From contig JAAZNW010000049.1 of NCBI GenBank assembly GCA_012798065.1, positions 1 to 61,553 of the forward strand: a DNA stretch of 61,553 nucleotides, written 5' to 3'. The translations under genes and the position numbers were made by a program. The notes below the pieces were generated by a model. It saw only the letters and a list, made by a program, of their open reading frames with translations. It was not told where the DNA came from and searched no databases. Positions 16,518-25,570 of this stretch are shown here, piece by piece; position 1 is the stretch's first letter, and each line of letters starts with the position of its first letter. The stretch is from Chloroflexota bacterium (lineage in GTDB: Bacteria > Chloroflexota > Anaerolineae > Anaerolineales > Anaerolineaceae).

Positions 16518-17435
16518 TTAAGTGGGCGATTTGTCATCCTCCCAGTCATGCGGTTCAATGTGCACATAGGCGCGGTCGACCTCAGGAAAGGACTCGAGCC
16601 TTTTCGTGACTTCATCGGATATTTCGTGGGCGTGATTTACGGTGCTGTTGCCGTCCACATTGATATGCAAATCGAGCATCAACCGCGGACCCACATAATC
16701 GGTGACGATGTGGTGCACCTTGATCACACCAGGCACGGATTCAGCGGCGGTGACAAACTGGTTGATTTTCTCTTGCGACGCGCCCTTACCGGTGAGAAAA
16801 CCCAGGTTCTCCCGCCCGGCGAGGAAGGCGTTCCGCAGGATCCAAACAGCCACCAGGAACCCCGCCACCGGGTCTGCCAGGGGGTGAATATAATTGGAAC
16901 CCAGAACCCCCACAAAGGCTGCCAGGGAAGACAGGACATCGCTGAGATTGTCGCGCGCGCTGGTGGCGAGCGCGGGGCTGTGAAGCCTCTTGCTGATGCG
17001 CGTGATCGATGCGTACATCGCGGCTTTGACCAGCGCGCTTGCCAGCAATACCCATGTGGGCAAATCCAGGCGGATGGCGCTCAGGCCTGGCTCCGTGTAA
17101 CGGATATAAGCGGTACGCGCTGCTTCGATGCCTGCCAAAGCCATCGCGGCGGCAACCATTAAGGCGACCAGGGGTTCAAACCGTGAATGTCCCTGGGGAT
17201 GACTAAGATCAGGCGGGCGTGTGGCAACCCACAGACCCAGCACCATCAATAACGAGTAGACCACGTCCGAAACCGAGTTGGCGGCATCTGAATAAACCGC
17301 GGATGAACCTGATAGCCAGGCTGCCACCCCCTTTCCCACGGCCAGCAGCAAATTACCGCCAAGTGTGATGCTCATGGCGATACGGTAATAACGATTTTGA
17401 TCAGGCTGTGGGACTGTCTCTCTCACCCAGCGCAT
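16518..17435 (-). CDS. Cation diffusion facilitator (FieF/MMT1-like)
   Basis: 305 residues with five to six membrane helices and a C-terminal ferredoxin-like cytoplasmic domain (GVIKVHHIVTDYVGPRLMLDLHINVDG). Zinc/iron site motifs are YSDAANSVSDVV in helix II and ARDNLSDVLSSLAAFVG in helix V, the D-D pattern of the Zn/Fe clade. It exports divalent metal ions by proton antiport. The start has AGGAGAAGC upstream. No His-rich loop is present, unlike the other CDF at 17604, and the two are not close paralogues. Confidence 0.92.
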   Translation of the reverse strand: MRWVRETVPQPDQNRYYRIAMSITLGGNLLLAVGKGVAAWLSGSSAVYSDAANSVSDVVYSLLMVLGLWVATRPPDLSHPQGHSRFEPLVALMVAAAMALAGIEAARTAYIRYTEPGLSAIRLDLPTWVLLASALVKAAMYASITRISKRLHSPALATSARDNLSDVLSSLAAFVGVLGSNYIHPLADPVAGFLVAVWILRNAFLAGRENLGFLTGKGASQEKINQFVTAAESVPGVIKVHHIVTDYVGPRLMLDLHINVDGNSTVNHAHEISDEVTKRLESFPEVDRAYVHIEPHDWEDDKSPT

Positions 17436-17603
17436 TCAACGCTTCTCCTGATAATCAACATCTTGAAGGTGCAATGCTTTCATCGGCAGTGGGGTTTCCA
17501 CCTTTATCGTTAATTCTTGCTCATCTCCAGGCTGTCAGCCCTGCCGGGTTGTTCGCATTGAGTAAAATCACAACCCCTGGTTTTTCAGGCTGGCTTTGAG
17601 GCC

Positions 17604-18542
17604 TTAGTTGCAGCCGCCGTGGCCTTCACCACAGCGCGTTTCTTCAAATTGCAGGGTGGTGTGGTGAATGTCGTATTCAGCGGCAAGCAGACTTTTGATC
17701 TTCTCCAACACCAATGGTTGCTGAGAGAAAAACTCCGCCGAAAGCACAATATGGGCGCTCAAAGCCACCTGGTTCGAACCCAGGTTCCACACATGCAGGT
17801 CGTGAACAGTATCGACCTCGCTGACGGAGGCGATGGATTGGTGTAATTGCTGCAAAGAAAGCCCTTCGGGCACACCCTCAATCAATATATGCAGGGATTT
17901 GCGCAGCAGGCGATAGGCGCTGACCAGGATGATGGCGCCGATGAGGACGGACATAAACGGGTCGATCCAGCGCTCGCCCGTCAGCCGGATGAGCAGCGCC
18001 GCGATGATGACACCGATAGAAGAAATGAGGTCACCCAGCACGTGCAGGTAAGCACTATGCACATTCAGGTTGCGTTTTTCGCGCTTTTCCGCGTGTCCTT
18101 CATGGTCGTGGCCGTGCTCGTGCGTATGATCGTGCCCACCAAGGATGACAGCGACGATGATGTTCACAACCAGGCCAATAACCGCGATGACCATCATCTC
18201 CGTGCTCTTGATCTCCAGCGGAGCCTGCCAGCGTTTGACTGCTTCCACCCAGATGCCTACGGCGATGACAAGCAAGGAAGCGCCATTAATGAGGGCGGCG
18301 ATCACTTCAGCGCGGTGCCAGCCGTAAGTGTGCCGCTCATCCGGGGGGCGCGCCACCAGGCGCAGCGCGAAGTAGCTCAATACCAGCGCGAAAATATCTG
18401 AAAACACATGCGCGGCGTCTGAAAGCAACGCCAGCGAGCCAGACAATAAACCGCCGATAATTTCAGCGACCAGGATAAGGCCGGTGAGGATGATTGAAAT
18501 GATAAAACGTTGTTGGGTTTTACTTTCTGTTTTCGTGTTCAT
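17604..18542 (-). CDS. Cation diffusion facilitator (CzcD/ZitB-like) with His-rich loop
   Basis: 312 residues. Helix II has LLSDAAHVFSDIFALV and helix V has YLHVLGDLISSIGV, the HD-HD zinc site of the CzcD clade. The loop between helices IV and V is His-rich (GGHDHTHEHGHDHEGHAEK), a typical zinc-binding loop. It ends in a short C-terminal domain finishing CGEGHGGCN, which adds further potential ligands. A zinc (or cobalt/cadmium) exporter is the best call. It is separated from the FieF-like gene by about 170 bases, so they may be independently transcribed. Confidence 0.94.
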   Translation of the reverse strand: MNTKTESKTQQRFIISIILTGLILVAEIIGGLLSGSLALLSDAAHVFSDIFALVLSYFALRLVARPPDERHTYGWHRAEVIAALINGASLLVIAVGIWVEAVKRWQAPLEIKSTEMMVIAVIGLVVNIIVAVILGGHDHTHEHGHDHEGHAEKREKRNLNVHSAYLHVLGDLISSIGVIIAALLIRLTGERWIDPFMSVLIGAIILVSAYRLLRKSLHILIEGVPEGLSLQQLHQSIASVSEVDTVHDLHVWNLGSNQVALSAHIVLSAEFFSQQPLVLEKIKSLLAAEYDIHHTTLQFEETRCGEGHGGCN

Positions 18543-18563
18543 TGTGAACTCCGAACGCGTACC

Positions 18564-19328
18564 TCAGCAAGCAATTTTGATCTCGCCTACCGAGTTGAGT
18601 ATTTGCGTGGGGCGGTAAGGGAAGCGCTCCACATCCTCACGGGTGGAAACGCCGCTCAACACCAGGATAGTCTCCAGCCCGCTCATCACGCCCGCGACAA
18701 TATCTGTGTCCATGCGATCGCCAATCATGACGGTATCTTCAGAATGCACGCCGAGGTAACGCAGGGCGCTGCGCATCATCAGTGGATTAGGTTTGCCGAC
18801 AAAAAAAGGCTCTCTGCCGGTGGCTTTTTGAATGAGCGCAGCCAGCGCGCCGGTGGCAGGCACAATACCGGCTTCCAGCGGGCCGGTTGAATCAGGATTG
18901 GTGGCGATAAACATGGCCCCATCATTGATCAGACGAACCGCCTTGGTGATCAATTCAAAATTGTAATTGGTCACTTCACCCAGCACCACGTAATCAGGGC
19001 TGAGGTCGGTTTGCACATACCCGACGTCATGCAGCGCTTGCGTGAGCCCGCTTTCACCAATGACGAAGGCCTTGCCGTTGGGTTTCTGGCTTTGCAAGAA
19101 GCGCGCGGTGGCGATCGCCGAGGTGAAAATCCGCTCAGCCGGCACGTTGAGACCGATCGTATTGAGGCGGTGCTCGAGGTCGCGTTGCGTATAGAGCGGG
19201 TTATTGGTGAGGATCAAGAATTTCACTTTGCAGGCGAGCAGGCGGTCGATAAATTCCACGGCGCCGGGGAGCGGGGTCTTCCCGGTTACCAGCACGCCAT
19301 CCATATCGATAAGGTAGTTCTTCTTCAC
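18564..19328 (-). CDS. HAD-IIA hydrolase (NagD-like)
   Basis: 254 residues. HAD motif I is DMDGVL near the N-terminus, motif II is ILTNNPL, motif III includes the VGKPNPLMM lysine, and motif IV is [11 protein letters not shown]. The cap position assigns it to the HAD-IIA (NagD/PNPase) group that dephosphorylates nucleotides or sugar phosphates. A GTG start at 19328 is preferred: AGAGGA lies six bases upstream, whereas the ATG at 19334 is only two bases from it. A TAAAAT box at 19357-19362 could be its promoter. It is divergent from the sortase. Confidence 0.9.
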   Translation of the reverse strand: MKKNYLIDMDGVLVTGKTPLPGAVEFIDRLLACKVKFLILTNNPLYTQRDLEHRLNTIGLNVPAERIFTSAIATARFLQSQKPNGKAFVIGESGLTQALHDVGYVQTDLSPDYVVLGEVTNYNFELITKAVRLINDGAMFIATNPDSTGPLEAGIVPATGALAALIQKATGREPFFVGKPNPLMMRSALRYLGVHSEDTVMIGDRMDTDIVAGVMSGLETILVLSGVSTREDVERFPYRPTQILNSVGEIKIAC

Positions 19329-19417
19329 GCGCATTCCTCTTTTCATTGACGGGTACATTTTAACACGGATGACCGGGTTGTTGTATTTTGCAAAGAAAGC
19401 CTGGTGTGTAAATCGGT

Positions 19418-19423
19418 TATAAT
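19418..19423 (+). promoter_or_regulatory. -10 box of the sortase gene
   Basis: TATAAT lies 34 bases before the GTG start. This places the transcription start between the box and the AAGAGG ribosome-binding site (19445-19450). No convincing -35 is visible. Confidence 0.55.
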
Positions 19424-19457
19424 CAACGCGTTGGTTCCAACAAGAAGAGGTAAACCA

Positions 19458-20354
19458 GTGCCACGGCGGCGCGCGATTGAAGATTACTCAGCCAGCGAAC
19501 TCAGGCAGCTTCTCATGGAGAAGAGCCGCGTGGAACGTGAAGCCAGGCTGGAAGCGTTCAGGAAAGCCGGCAGGCTGATCGAGGCTCCTCTGCCTGCTGA
19601 GGGAGAAACACCTGAGCCGGCAATCGAGGCTGAGGAGTATACCGCCTCCCGCGCCCGCCGCACCGCCAGGCGGCGGCGCACTGGTCTTGATCGCTTCCTC
19701 TTCGCGGTGGAGATCATCGCCATCATTGGCTTGCTCTTTATCATTTTCAATGGGGTGAAGCTCATGCGCGAGCTGAACCAGCAGGTGGCATCGGTCATTG
19801 AGCAACCCACGCTGACCCCCACGCCGCTGATCACCGCGGTGGTGTTGCCAGGAGGGCATGTGCCTCCAGTATCCGGGCAGGAGAACCGCTTTAACGAAGC
19901 AGAAATCCCTGAACACCTGCGCCCGCTGATGCAGAGTTACGCCAACCTACCCGTGCCCACGCAAAGCCCTCAACAGGCGCGTCAGATACAGATCCCCGCG
20001 ATTGGTGTTAGCGCACCGGTGGTGTTGGGAGATGGCTGGGAGCAGTTGAAGAAGGGCGTGGGACAGCATATTGGCACGGCCAACCCCGGAGATAAGGGCA
20101 ACCTGGTGCTTTCGGCGCATAACGATATCTTCAGCGAGATCTTCCGCGACCTGGACAAGTTGAAGAAAGGTGACGAGGTAACCATTATCACACAGGATAG
20201 GTCCTTCACCTACGTCATCACCAGCAGCCAGATTGTGGAACCTACTCGAGTTGATCTGCTGGCGCAGACCAGCGACAGCATGATCACATTGATCTCCTGC
20301 TATCCGTACCTTGTGGATAACAAGCGAATCGTGGTGCAGGGGATTTTGCAGTGA
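19458..20354 (+). CDS. Class D/E-like sortase
   Basis: 298 residues from a GTG start with AAGAGG eight bases upstream. A charged cytoplasmic N-terminus of about 78 residues rich in Arg precedes one transmembrane helix (residues about 82-100), then a Thr/Pro stalk, then the sortase domain. Catalytic residues are visible: His221 in LVLSAHND, Cys281 in TLISCYPYL, and Arg290 in NKRIVVQG. The usual TLxTC is TLISC. It would join surface proteins to the wall or process them. No LPxTG-type substrate is encoded nearby. Confidence 0.92.
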   Translation: MPRRRAIEDYSASELRQLLMEKSRVEREARLEAFRKAGRLIEAPLPAEGETPEPAIEAEEYTASRARRTARRRRTGLDRFLFAVEIIAIIGLLFIIFNGVKLMRELNQQVASVIEQPTLTPTPLITAVVLPGGHVPPVSGQENRFNEAEIPEHLRPLMQSYANLPVPTQSPQQARQIQIPAIGVSAPVVLGDGWEQLKKGVGQHIGTANPGDKGNLVLSAHNDIFSEIFRDLDKLKKGDEVTIITQDRSFTYVITSSQIVEPTRVDLLAQTSDSMITLISCYPYLVDNKRIVVQGILQ

Positions 20355-20380
20355 TTATAATTACGTAACAGGAGAATAAA

Positions 20381-20593
20381 ATGGCAAAAAAGGTTAAAAA
20401 ACGCTCAACAAACGCACCTGCCGCGGTGGTGGCAAAAACGGAAACAGCAACCCCTAAGGCTGCAGCATCGCGAACGCCAACCGCAGAATTCGACCCCGAT
20501 TACTCTTTTGTCAAGAAAGACCTCAAGCGCATTGGCATTCTGGCCGGGTCCTTTTTTGTGGTTTTGGTGGTGCTGTCTTTCTTTCTGCGTTAA
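20381..20593 (+). CDS. Small single-pass membrane protein
   Basis: 70 residues: a basic Lys/Ala/Thr-rich N-terminus (MAKKVKKRS), a middle segment and one C-terminal transmembrane helix (IGILAGSFFVVLVVLSFFL). AGGAGAATAAA precedes the ATG. It lies 26 bases downstream of the sortase and is probably in the same operon. It has no sorting signal. A hairpin (20603-20621, stem CCGGAAG) follows the gene without a T run. Confidence 0.75.
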   Translation: MAKKVKKRSTNAPAAVVAKTETATPKAAASRTPTAEFDPDYSFVKKDLKRIGILAGSFFVVLVVLSFFLR

Positions 20594-20653
20594 GAGAACT
20601 ACCCGGAAGGGCAACTTCCGGATCCAATAAACCAACTTAATAAGGAGAAGCGT

Positions 20654-21724
20654 ATGACCCGTATGTTCGTACCAGGACCAGTTGATGTGGCGCCGGAGGT
20701 GCTGGAAGCCCAAACCAAACCGATGCTTCCACACCGCAGCAAAGATTTTGAAGCAATTTTTCGTGGGACAGAAGAAAAAGCCAGGCAGTTATTCTATACC
20801 CAGTTCCGCGTATACCAGGCGGCATCATCGGGTTCAGGTATGCAAGAAGCGGGTATCCGTAATTTTGTGCAAAATGACGTGCTCTCTTGTATTAACGGTG
20901 CATTCGCGCAGCGCTGGTACGATGTGGCCTTAGCCAACGGGAAAACCGCCGATAAACTGGAAGTTGAATATGGCGAGGCCATCACTCCTGAACTGCTGCG
21001 TGACGCCTTAAAAAAGAAGCATTACGAAGCCGTCACCATTGTGCATAATGAAACTTCCACGGGGGTTGAGAACCCACTGGCAGACCTGTGCGCGGTGGTG
21101 AAAGAGATCAGCCCCGATACGCTCATTTTGGTGGACGCGGTCTCTTCGCTGGGCGGTGTGAAAATTGAGATGGACAAACTGGGCGTGGATTTTTTGCTGA
21201 CCAGTTCGCAGAAATGCCTGGCTCTCCCGCCCGGGCTGGCGCTGGCAGCCGCCACAGACCGCGCGCTGGCAAAAGCAGAAAATGTGAGCAACCGTGGCTG
21301 GTATTTTGACCTGCTGTTGATGGAAAAACACCGCGTCAAAGACTCCACCCCCATGACCCCGGCGATGGCGCTTATCTTTGCCCTGGACCGCCAGCTCGAC
21401 CGTATCCTGGCGGAGGGGCTTGACGCCCGCTTCGCCCGCCACGCGGCCATGGCCAGGAGGGTGCAGGAATGGGCGAGTGGGCATGGCATGGAGCCGCTGG
21501 CAAAACCACAGTACCGCTCCAAGACCGTGGTGACCATCAAAAATAGCCTGAATTGGGATATCAGCGCGCTCAACAAGTTCCTGCAAACCAGGGGCATGCG
21601 CATTGCCAACGGGTACGGCAAGATCAAAGACCTGACCTACCGCGTGGCCACCATGGGCGAAACCAGCATGGCGGATATCGAGGTTTTGCTCGCGGCGATG
21701 GAAGACTATATGAAGCAGGGCTAA
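20654..21724 (+). CDS. Class V aminotransferase (serine-glyoxylate/alanine-glyoxylate type)
   Basis: 356 residues, PLP-dependent fold type I. The Schiff-base Lys187 lies in LLTSSQKCLALPPG and the PLP-binding Asp in ILVDAVSSLGG. The N-terminus MTRMFVPGPVDVAPEVL and the RTEEKARQLF-like region (FRGTEEKARQLF) match the small-subunit class V group. It would transfer amino groups between Ala or Ser and glyoxylate or pyruvate; a phosphoserine role, linking with the dehydrogenase at 12311, cannot be excluded. AAGGAGAAGCGT precedes the ATG, and transcription ends at 21742-21769. Confidence 0.9.
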   Translation: MTRMFVPGPVDVAPEVLEAQTKPMLPHRSKDFEAIFRGTEEKARQLFYTQFRVYQAASSGSGMQEAGIRNFVQNDVLSCINGAFAQRWYDVALANGKTADKLEVEYGEAITPELLRDALKKKHYEAVTIVHNETSTGVENPLADLCAVVKEISPDTLILVDAVSSLGGVKIEMDKLGVDFLLTSSQKCLALPPGLALAAATDRALAKAENVSNRGWYFDLLLMEKHRVKDSTPMTPAMALIFALDRQLDRILAEGLDARFARHAAMARRVQEWASGHGMEPLAKPQYRSKTVVTIKNSLNWDISALNKFLQTRGMRIANGYGKIKDLTYRVATMGETSMADIEVLLAAMEDYMKQG

Positions 21725-21741
21725 CCCTCAACAAAAAACCT

Positions 21742-21769
21742 AAAAGGCCGGGCGACCGGCCTTTTTTTA
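21742..21769 (+). terminator. Rho-independent terminator after the aminotransferase
   Basis: AAAAGGCCGG pairs with CCGGCCTTTTTTT around a four-base loop. Strong T run on the plus strand. Confidence 0.93.
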
Positions 21770-21821
21770 CGCGCGCCTGGGCGGCCTGGAAAGCCTGGTG
21801 CGAAAAGCACGGAAAAAATGA

Positions 21822-21850
21822 TTGACCATTGTCAACGGGCGTGATAAAAT
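21822..21850 (+). promoter_or_regulatory. Promoter of tRNA-Lys(TTT)
   Basis: TTGACC (21822-21827) and TAAAAT (21845-21850) with exactly 17 bases between them, ending 16 bases before the tRNA. Confidence 0.85.
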
Positions 21851-21866
21851 CTTTGCGTTTGAGGTT

Positions 21867-21938
21867 GGGCGCGTAGCTCAATGGCAGAGCAGCGGCCTTT
21901 TAAGCCGTTGGTTGAGGGTTCGATCCCCTCCGCGCTCA
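21867..21938 (+). tRNA. tRNA-Lys (anticodon TTT)
   Basis: Complete cloverleaf of 72 bases. The acceptor stem GGGCGCG pairs with CGCGCTC (one G-T). The D stem is GCTC/GAGC. The anticodon stem GCGGC/GCCGT carries loop CTTTTAA (anticodon TTT at 21899-21901). The T stem is GAGGG/CCCTC with loop TTCGATC. Discriminator base is A. CCA is not encoded. It has its own promoter and is followed immediately by an AT-rich stretch. Confidence 0.97.
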
Positions 21939-22139
21939 CTAACCATATATAAAAAAATCTTCTTGGATTGTCATCATTTCTGATAGTTGCAAGTTGGCAT
22001 ATGCATAGTAAATCTGTATACGGTTCTGCTATTATAGTACCGAGAGACTAACAATTTAATTAATTAAATATCCACTTATAATGAATGTGTGTAGATTCGG
22101 CTCTAAGCCATAATCAATACAATCAAGAAAGGGGAGTCT

Positions 22140-22616
22140 ATGAAAAAATCGATACTTTTACTCTCAGTATTTGTTATCCTGGTCGGGTGTTCACCTTCAC
22201 CAGAAGCAATTGGACAAGCCCTTTCAATGACACAAACCGCACTTCCTACTCAAACACCATATCCGACATACACACCACAACCGACTATCGTGAAGATCGT
22301 AATTCAGACACCAAAGCCTGATTATTTATCATCAGATTGTAAACCAATAACGAATATGATTTATGGGGACCTGTATAAAGAGATCAATATACTTAAATCT
22401 TATGTGGAAACCCTACCAGATGTGAAAGTTACAACTTATGAATTACCTGAACAGTTATATTCAAACACGAAGTCACATTTAGTTTTTATAGATTATATTA
22501 GCAAAGAAGATGGGAAAACTTATGCAAAGCGATATATCATTCATGAGAATGAATTTGGATGGAAAAATTCAATATTTTCGCTCGATGGGCAATGCTGGAT
22601 TGACCCACCTAATTGA
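22140..22616 (+). CDS. Small AT-rich lipoprotein, unknown function
   Basis: 158 residues. A lipoprotein signal peptide ends in ILVGC (Cys about 17). A Thr/Pro-rich linker (ALPTQTPYPTYTPQPT) follows, then a domain of about 110 residues with KPITNMIYGDLYKEIN and HLVFIDYISKEDGKTYAKRY. I do not recognise the fold. Codon use and base composition are much more AT-rich than in all neighbours. The gene sits between a tRNA gene and a terminator, suggesting a recent arrival, although the linker style is that of the host lineage. AGGGGAG lies upstream of the ATG. Confidence 0.75.
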   Translation: MKKSILLLSVFVILVGCSPSPEAIGQALSMTQTALPTQTPYPTYTPQPTIVKIVIQTPKPDYLSSDCKPITNMIYGDLYKEINILKSYVETLPDVKVTTYELPEQLYSNTKSHLVFIDYISKEDGKTYAKRYIIHENEFGWKNSIFSLDGQCWIDPPN

Positions 22617-22764
22617 TCACATAAACTAACTGAATTGGCAATGATAAGTAGTCAACCGCTGATATCTATTAATTCAACGATGAACCCCGCAATGGAAATA
22701 TGTTATTTATTACAATATTCGATAATCGAACCTTGATGAAAAGTACCCACAAATACTATCTTTT

Positions 22765-22795
22765 AATAAAAATAGAGCGGGCTACAAGCCCGCTC
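22765..22795 (-). terminator. Terminator of the SH3/zinc-ribbon operon
   Basis: GAGCGGGCT (22775-22783) pairs perfectly with AGCCCGCTC (22787-22795) around ACA. On the minus strand it is followed by TATTTTTATT, so it ends the transcript of the gene finishing at 22815. Confidence 0.88.
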
Positions 22796-22814
22796 CTGGT
22801 GGCGAATTTCCCGC

Positions 22815-23426
22815 TTAATCCTTTTTGCTCTGCTGCCGGTATTGGGCGAAACCCTGGAACACCTGGAACAGCCCCAGCAGGATCAGGCCCAATGAAATAA
22901 AGCTGGTATTACCCCCGGCTGCTTCGGGGTTGCTGGGGAAAAGAAAATACAGCACAGCGCCGCCCACAGCGAACAACGCGCCGGTGATCATCATCTTGCG
23001 CGCGCTTTCTTTGGTCACCTGCGGTTTGGCGCGCAGCCTGGCGCCTGACTTGATGTACCCCTGCATGCCCTCTTCCGTCTCCGCGCGATACCAACTCTCT
23101 TCATTCACGGTTTCCACTCCGCGCACGGTGAACAGGGTCTTTTTGGCGATGGTCGCGAGCACCGGTGAAGAGCTATCAGGCTGCTGATACAGCTCCAGGT
23201 CATTACCGACGGCTTCCACTTGCTGAATGGCGAAGATGTGCGTGTCGCCCGAGATGAAGCCGGTAACACCGTTATCGAGGGTGATGGTGACCCAAACCTC
23301 TTTCTTTTTGCGGATCACCTTGCCTATTTCAAATTCTTCGCCCTTGTGGATAGATGTCAAAGAAATGGATTCGCTGTTGGGTTCTTGCCAGACGCGCGCG
23401 CTTTCATCGCCTAAGCTTGCTCTCAT
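22815..23426 (-). CDS. Membrane protein with two SH3-like domains
   Basis: 203 residues. Two bacterial SH3-like modules are visible: the first around ARVWQEPNSESISLTSIHKGEEF ending GVTGFISGDTH, the second around ELYQQPDSSSPVLATI ending GMQGYIKSGARL. They are followed by two hydrophobic helices near the C-terminus. No signal peptide precedes the SH3 modules, so they probably face the cytoplasm or the N-out orientation is internal. The start at 23426 has AAGGAGAATAAAT upstream and lies directly after the stop of the 23429-24118 gene; the longer reading from 23492 overlaps that gene. Function unknown. Confidence 0.8.
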   Translation of the reverse strand: MRASLGDESARVWQEPNSESISLTSIHKGEEFEIGKVIRKKKEVWVTITLDNGVTGFISGDTHIFAIQQVEAVGNDLELYQQPDSSSPVLATIAKKTLFTVRGVETVNEESWYRAETEEGMQGYIKSGARLRAKPQVTKESARKMMITGALFAVGGAVLYFLFPSNPEAAGGNTSFISLGLILLGLFQVFQGFAQYRQQSKKD

Positions 23427-23428
23427 AT

Positions 23429-24118
23429 TTATTCTCCTTGAAAAACTCCGGGTGTGTATTCTGCTGTTTGAAAATGGTAATAGGCAGCGCACTCCGCCGC
23501 CCAGTCATCATCGTGAAGGTTGATTTCCAGCACAATCGCTGATGGATCGCTTTTATCTTCCGGCACAGGCGTGTAAATTTTCGCCCGCGGGCGCGCATCC
23601 AAAGAGACGCCAGCCGATTCCAGCTCCTCGATCAATTTACGCGTGCGGTATCGCTGGTGCAGCCAAACGGCGAGGATGATCGCGCCGCCTAAACCAACGA
23701 TGTATGGCCAATAGGCTTTTACCCCGCCAAGCGCTGAATCAGCGGGGATGAACCGGGTCATCAACAACATACCGGCGCAGGCGACCACGCCGCCAACGGT
23801 GTAAAGGCGGCTGTAAATTCGCGCCAGCCGGCCTGCGCTGGTATCATCTTTTTCCATTTCTTCTACACTGGTGGCGAAGTCGGCGCGGTAGCAAGTTTGA
23901 CAGACCCGTATTTTCAGGCGGTATGGTCGATCCTCCTTGTAGGTCTGTCGATATAATCCCGGGCGTTTGCGCCCGATGCGCAACCTCAGGCTGTGAGTTT
24001 CGTAATCTTCAGCGGGAACAGCGCCGCAGCGGGAACAGCGCTTCGGGAACGCCAGCACCAGGCTGCTGTTAAGCGCCTGTTGCACACGTTCAAGCGGAAC
24101 CATTATCTTAAGCGGCAT
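23429..24118 (-). CDS. Hypothetical zinc-ribbon membrane protein
   Basis: 229 residues. An N-terminal CSRCG pair and a later CQTC pair (about residues 33-36 and 74-77) form a likely zinc ribbon. Two membrane helices follow (YTVGGVVACAGMLLM and YIVGLGGAIILAVWL), then a cytoplasmic domain of about 80 residues. No family is recognised. A TACAAT box near 24160 on the minus strand could be its promoter. It is the first gene of a pair with the SH3 protein, and the pair lies just downstream of the phage cassette but is separated from it by about 250 bases. Confidence 0.75.
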   Translation of the reverse strand: MPLKIMVPLERVQQALNSSLVLAFPKRCSRCGAVPAEDYETHSLRLRIGRKRPGLYRQTYKEDRPYRLKIRVCQTCYRADFATSVEEMEKDDTSAGRLARIYSRLYTVGGVVACAGMLLMTRFIPADSALGGVKAYWPYIVGLGGAIILAVWLHQRYRTRKLIEELESAGVSLDARPRAKIYTPVPEDKSDPSAIVLEINLHDDDWAAECAAYYHFQTAEYTPGVFQGE

Positions 24119-24369
24119 CGTTGGTCTTTATGGGCGCGCAGGTTTCCATCACCACACAATTGTACCTGAAAAGTCGTTTGGCAGCCCCATTTCACCGCCT
24201 GAAGAATGTTGTTTCAAGAACCTCTAACCTGGGCACGATATATTCCAGCAAGGCGCGGGTATCTGCTTCTGGCGATTTCTTCTTACCCTGGCGATGACCA
24301 CCTTGCCTGGCTGGCAGGCGAGCGGTCTTCCCAATCCGGCGAGGTGGCTGGTCATCCTTCAATAACCGG

Positions 24370-24771
24370 TCACCTGGTTAACACTTCTAAAACAATTACA
24401 CTGGAGCCCGCGGTGCAAAAGGTTTTGCGGTCTGCGGGTTTGATAATGAAGACACTTGGCTTGGCGGTTGATAATACCAATTTGCCTTTGCCGCCTACCA
24501 GGGGGATTGTCTGCAATTGCCCATTGACCTCAAGTTCCACACTTGGCAGGTCAAGCGTGGTGCTTACATCAATGACGACCGCGGGGTCGCCTTGATGGGC
24601 TTCGACCGTAAAGCAAGCGCTGCCGTTGTGCGACAGCACCAGGCGGCGCGAATACTCTGCCATTGATTGTTCAACGAAGGCGAGGGTTTCTCCCTTCTCC
24701 GCGTTGTAAGGGAATGATGTTTCCCCGTATGTGAGCAGATGGCCTTCTTTATCCTTCAACACGTATGGCAT
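24370..24771 (-). CDS. Hypothetical protein at the end of the phage cassette
   Basis: 133 residues, beta-rich, no signal peptide, no recognised domain. It begins MPYVLKDKEGHLLTYGE and ends in a hydrophobic strand (GSSVIVLEVLTR). It follows the tail-fibre-like gene by about a dozen bases on the same strand and is probably the last gene of the cassette. The region 24119-24369 downstream holds no clear gene. Confidence 0.65.
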   Translation of the reverse strand: MPYVLKDKEGHLLTYGETSFPYNAEKGETLAFVEQSMAEYSRRLVLSHNGSACFTVEAHQGDPAVVIDVSTTLDLPSVELEVNGQLQTIPLVGGKGKLVLSTAKPSVFIIKPADRKTFCTAGSSVIVLEVLTR

Positions 24772-24784
24772 TCATGACCTCTCA

Positions 24785-25546
24785 TTAAACCCAGGCGAAT
24801 ATGCGGTAATAACCTGAACCCGCGTTCCCCGCGGAGCAGGCGATCGCACCGGCTGAAGCGTGGTTAAAGTTCTTGATATATACATTGGTGGCGTCCCAAT
24901 AGACGATGTCGATCACGTTCGTCCCGTTCGAGGCTGATATAGGCCCACACCGGTAAGTTGAATTGTCATTCGTGGCGCTATAAAAAGCGATGCACTCGCG
25001 GGGGAACTGACCCAGGCCGTGCGCTTTGGCGTATGTATTATTGTATGAACAAGCGAACCAGCCGCTATCATAGGCAGGGAGCCTTGTATCCCCGCCGTTT
25101 GAATAAGAGCGAATGGAGAGCGGGGCGATCGCTGTGCCATTCCAGTAACACTCGCCGATCAACTTCTGGTCCGCACCGGGCACGGGCGAGGTATTAACTG
25201 TCAGTGTGAAGGAGGTAACCCCCGGGGTGCGGTTGGCGAATATATACCAGACTGCTGCTCCCCCCGAGAATTGGGCGGCGGGAAGATCAATATTGGCGGT
25301 CTGAACCAACATACAGCCAGAAATCATCACGGACGCGGGCTTTTGTGAATCAAAAGGCACGCGCAGGCGGGCAACCGCCAGGTATTCAATGTTCATATTC
25401 AATACGAAAGACTGCAGGAAGGTGGCGAGGTTTACGCTATCCGCGCTCACATTGCCGAGATACACAGCGTCTTTGCGCAGATTGTTGTAGTGGGCTGCAG
25501 CGGTGGGTTGCCCGCTGGCCACATCTGAACTGTTAGGATAAGGCAT
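24785..25546 (-). CDS. Tail-fibre/spike-like structural protein
   Basis: 253 residues. An N-terminal helical part (SGQPTAAAHYNNLRKDAVYLG) is of the type that opens many phage and phage-like appendage proteins. A beta-rich C-terminal part contains YDSGWFACSYNNTYAKAHGLG, a motif I associate with distal phage structural proteins, and finishes in a Gly/Ala/aromatic segment. It lacks collagen-like or long repeat regions. It is the only candidate for a receptor-contacting protein in the cassette. The assignment rests on motif style and context. Confidence 0.6.
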   Translation of the reverse strand: MPYPNSSDVASGQPTAAAHYNNLRKDAVYLGNVSADSVNLATFLQSFVLNMNIEYLAVARLRVPFDSQKPASVMISGCMLVQTANIDLPAAQFSGGAAVWYIFANRTPGVTSFTLTVNTSPVPGADQKLIGECYWNGTAIAPLSIRSYSNGGDTRLPAYDSGWFACSYNNTYAKAHGLGQFPRECIAFYSATNDNSTYRCGPISASNGTNVIDIVYWDATNVYIKNFNHASAGAIACSAGNAGSGYYRIFAWV

Positions 25547-25570
25547 TGGCTTACCTCCATTTGAAAAATT

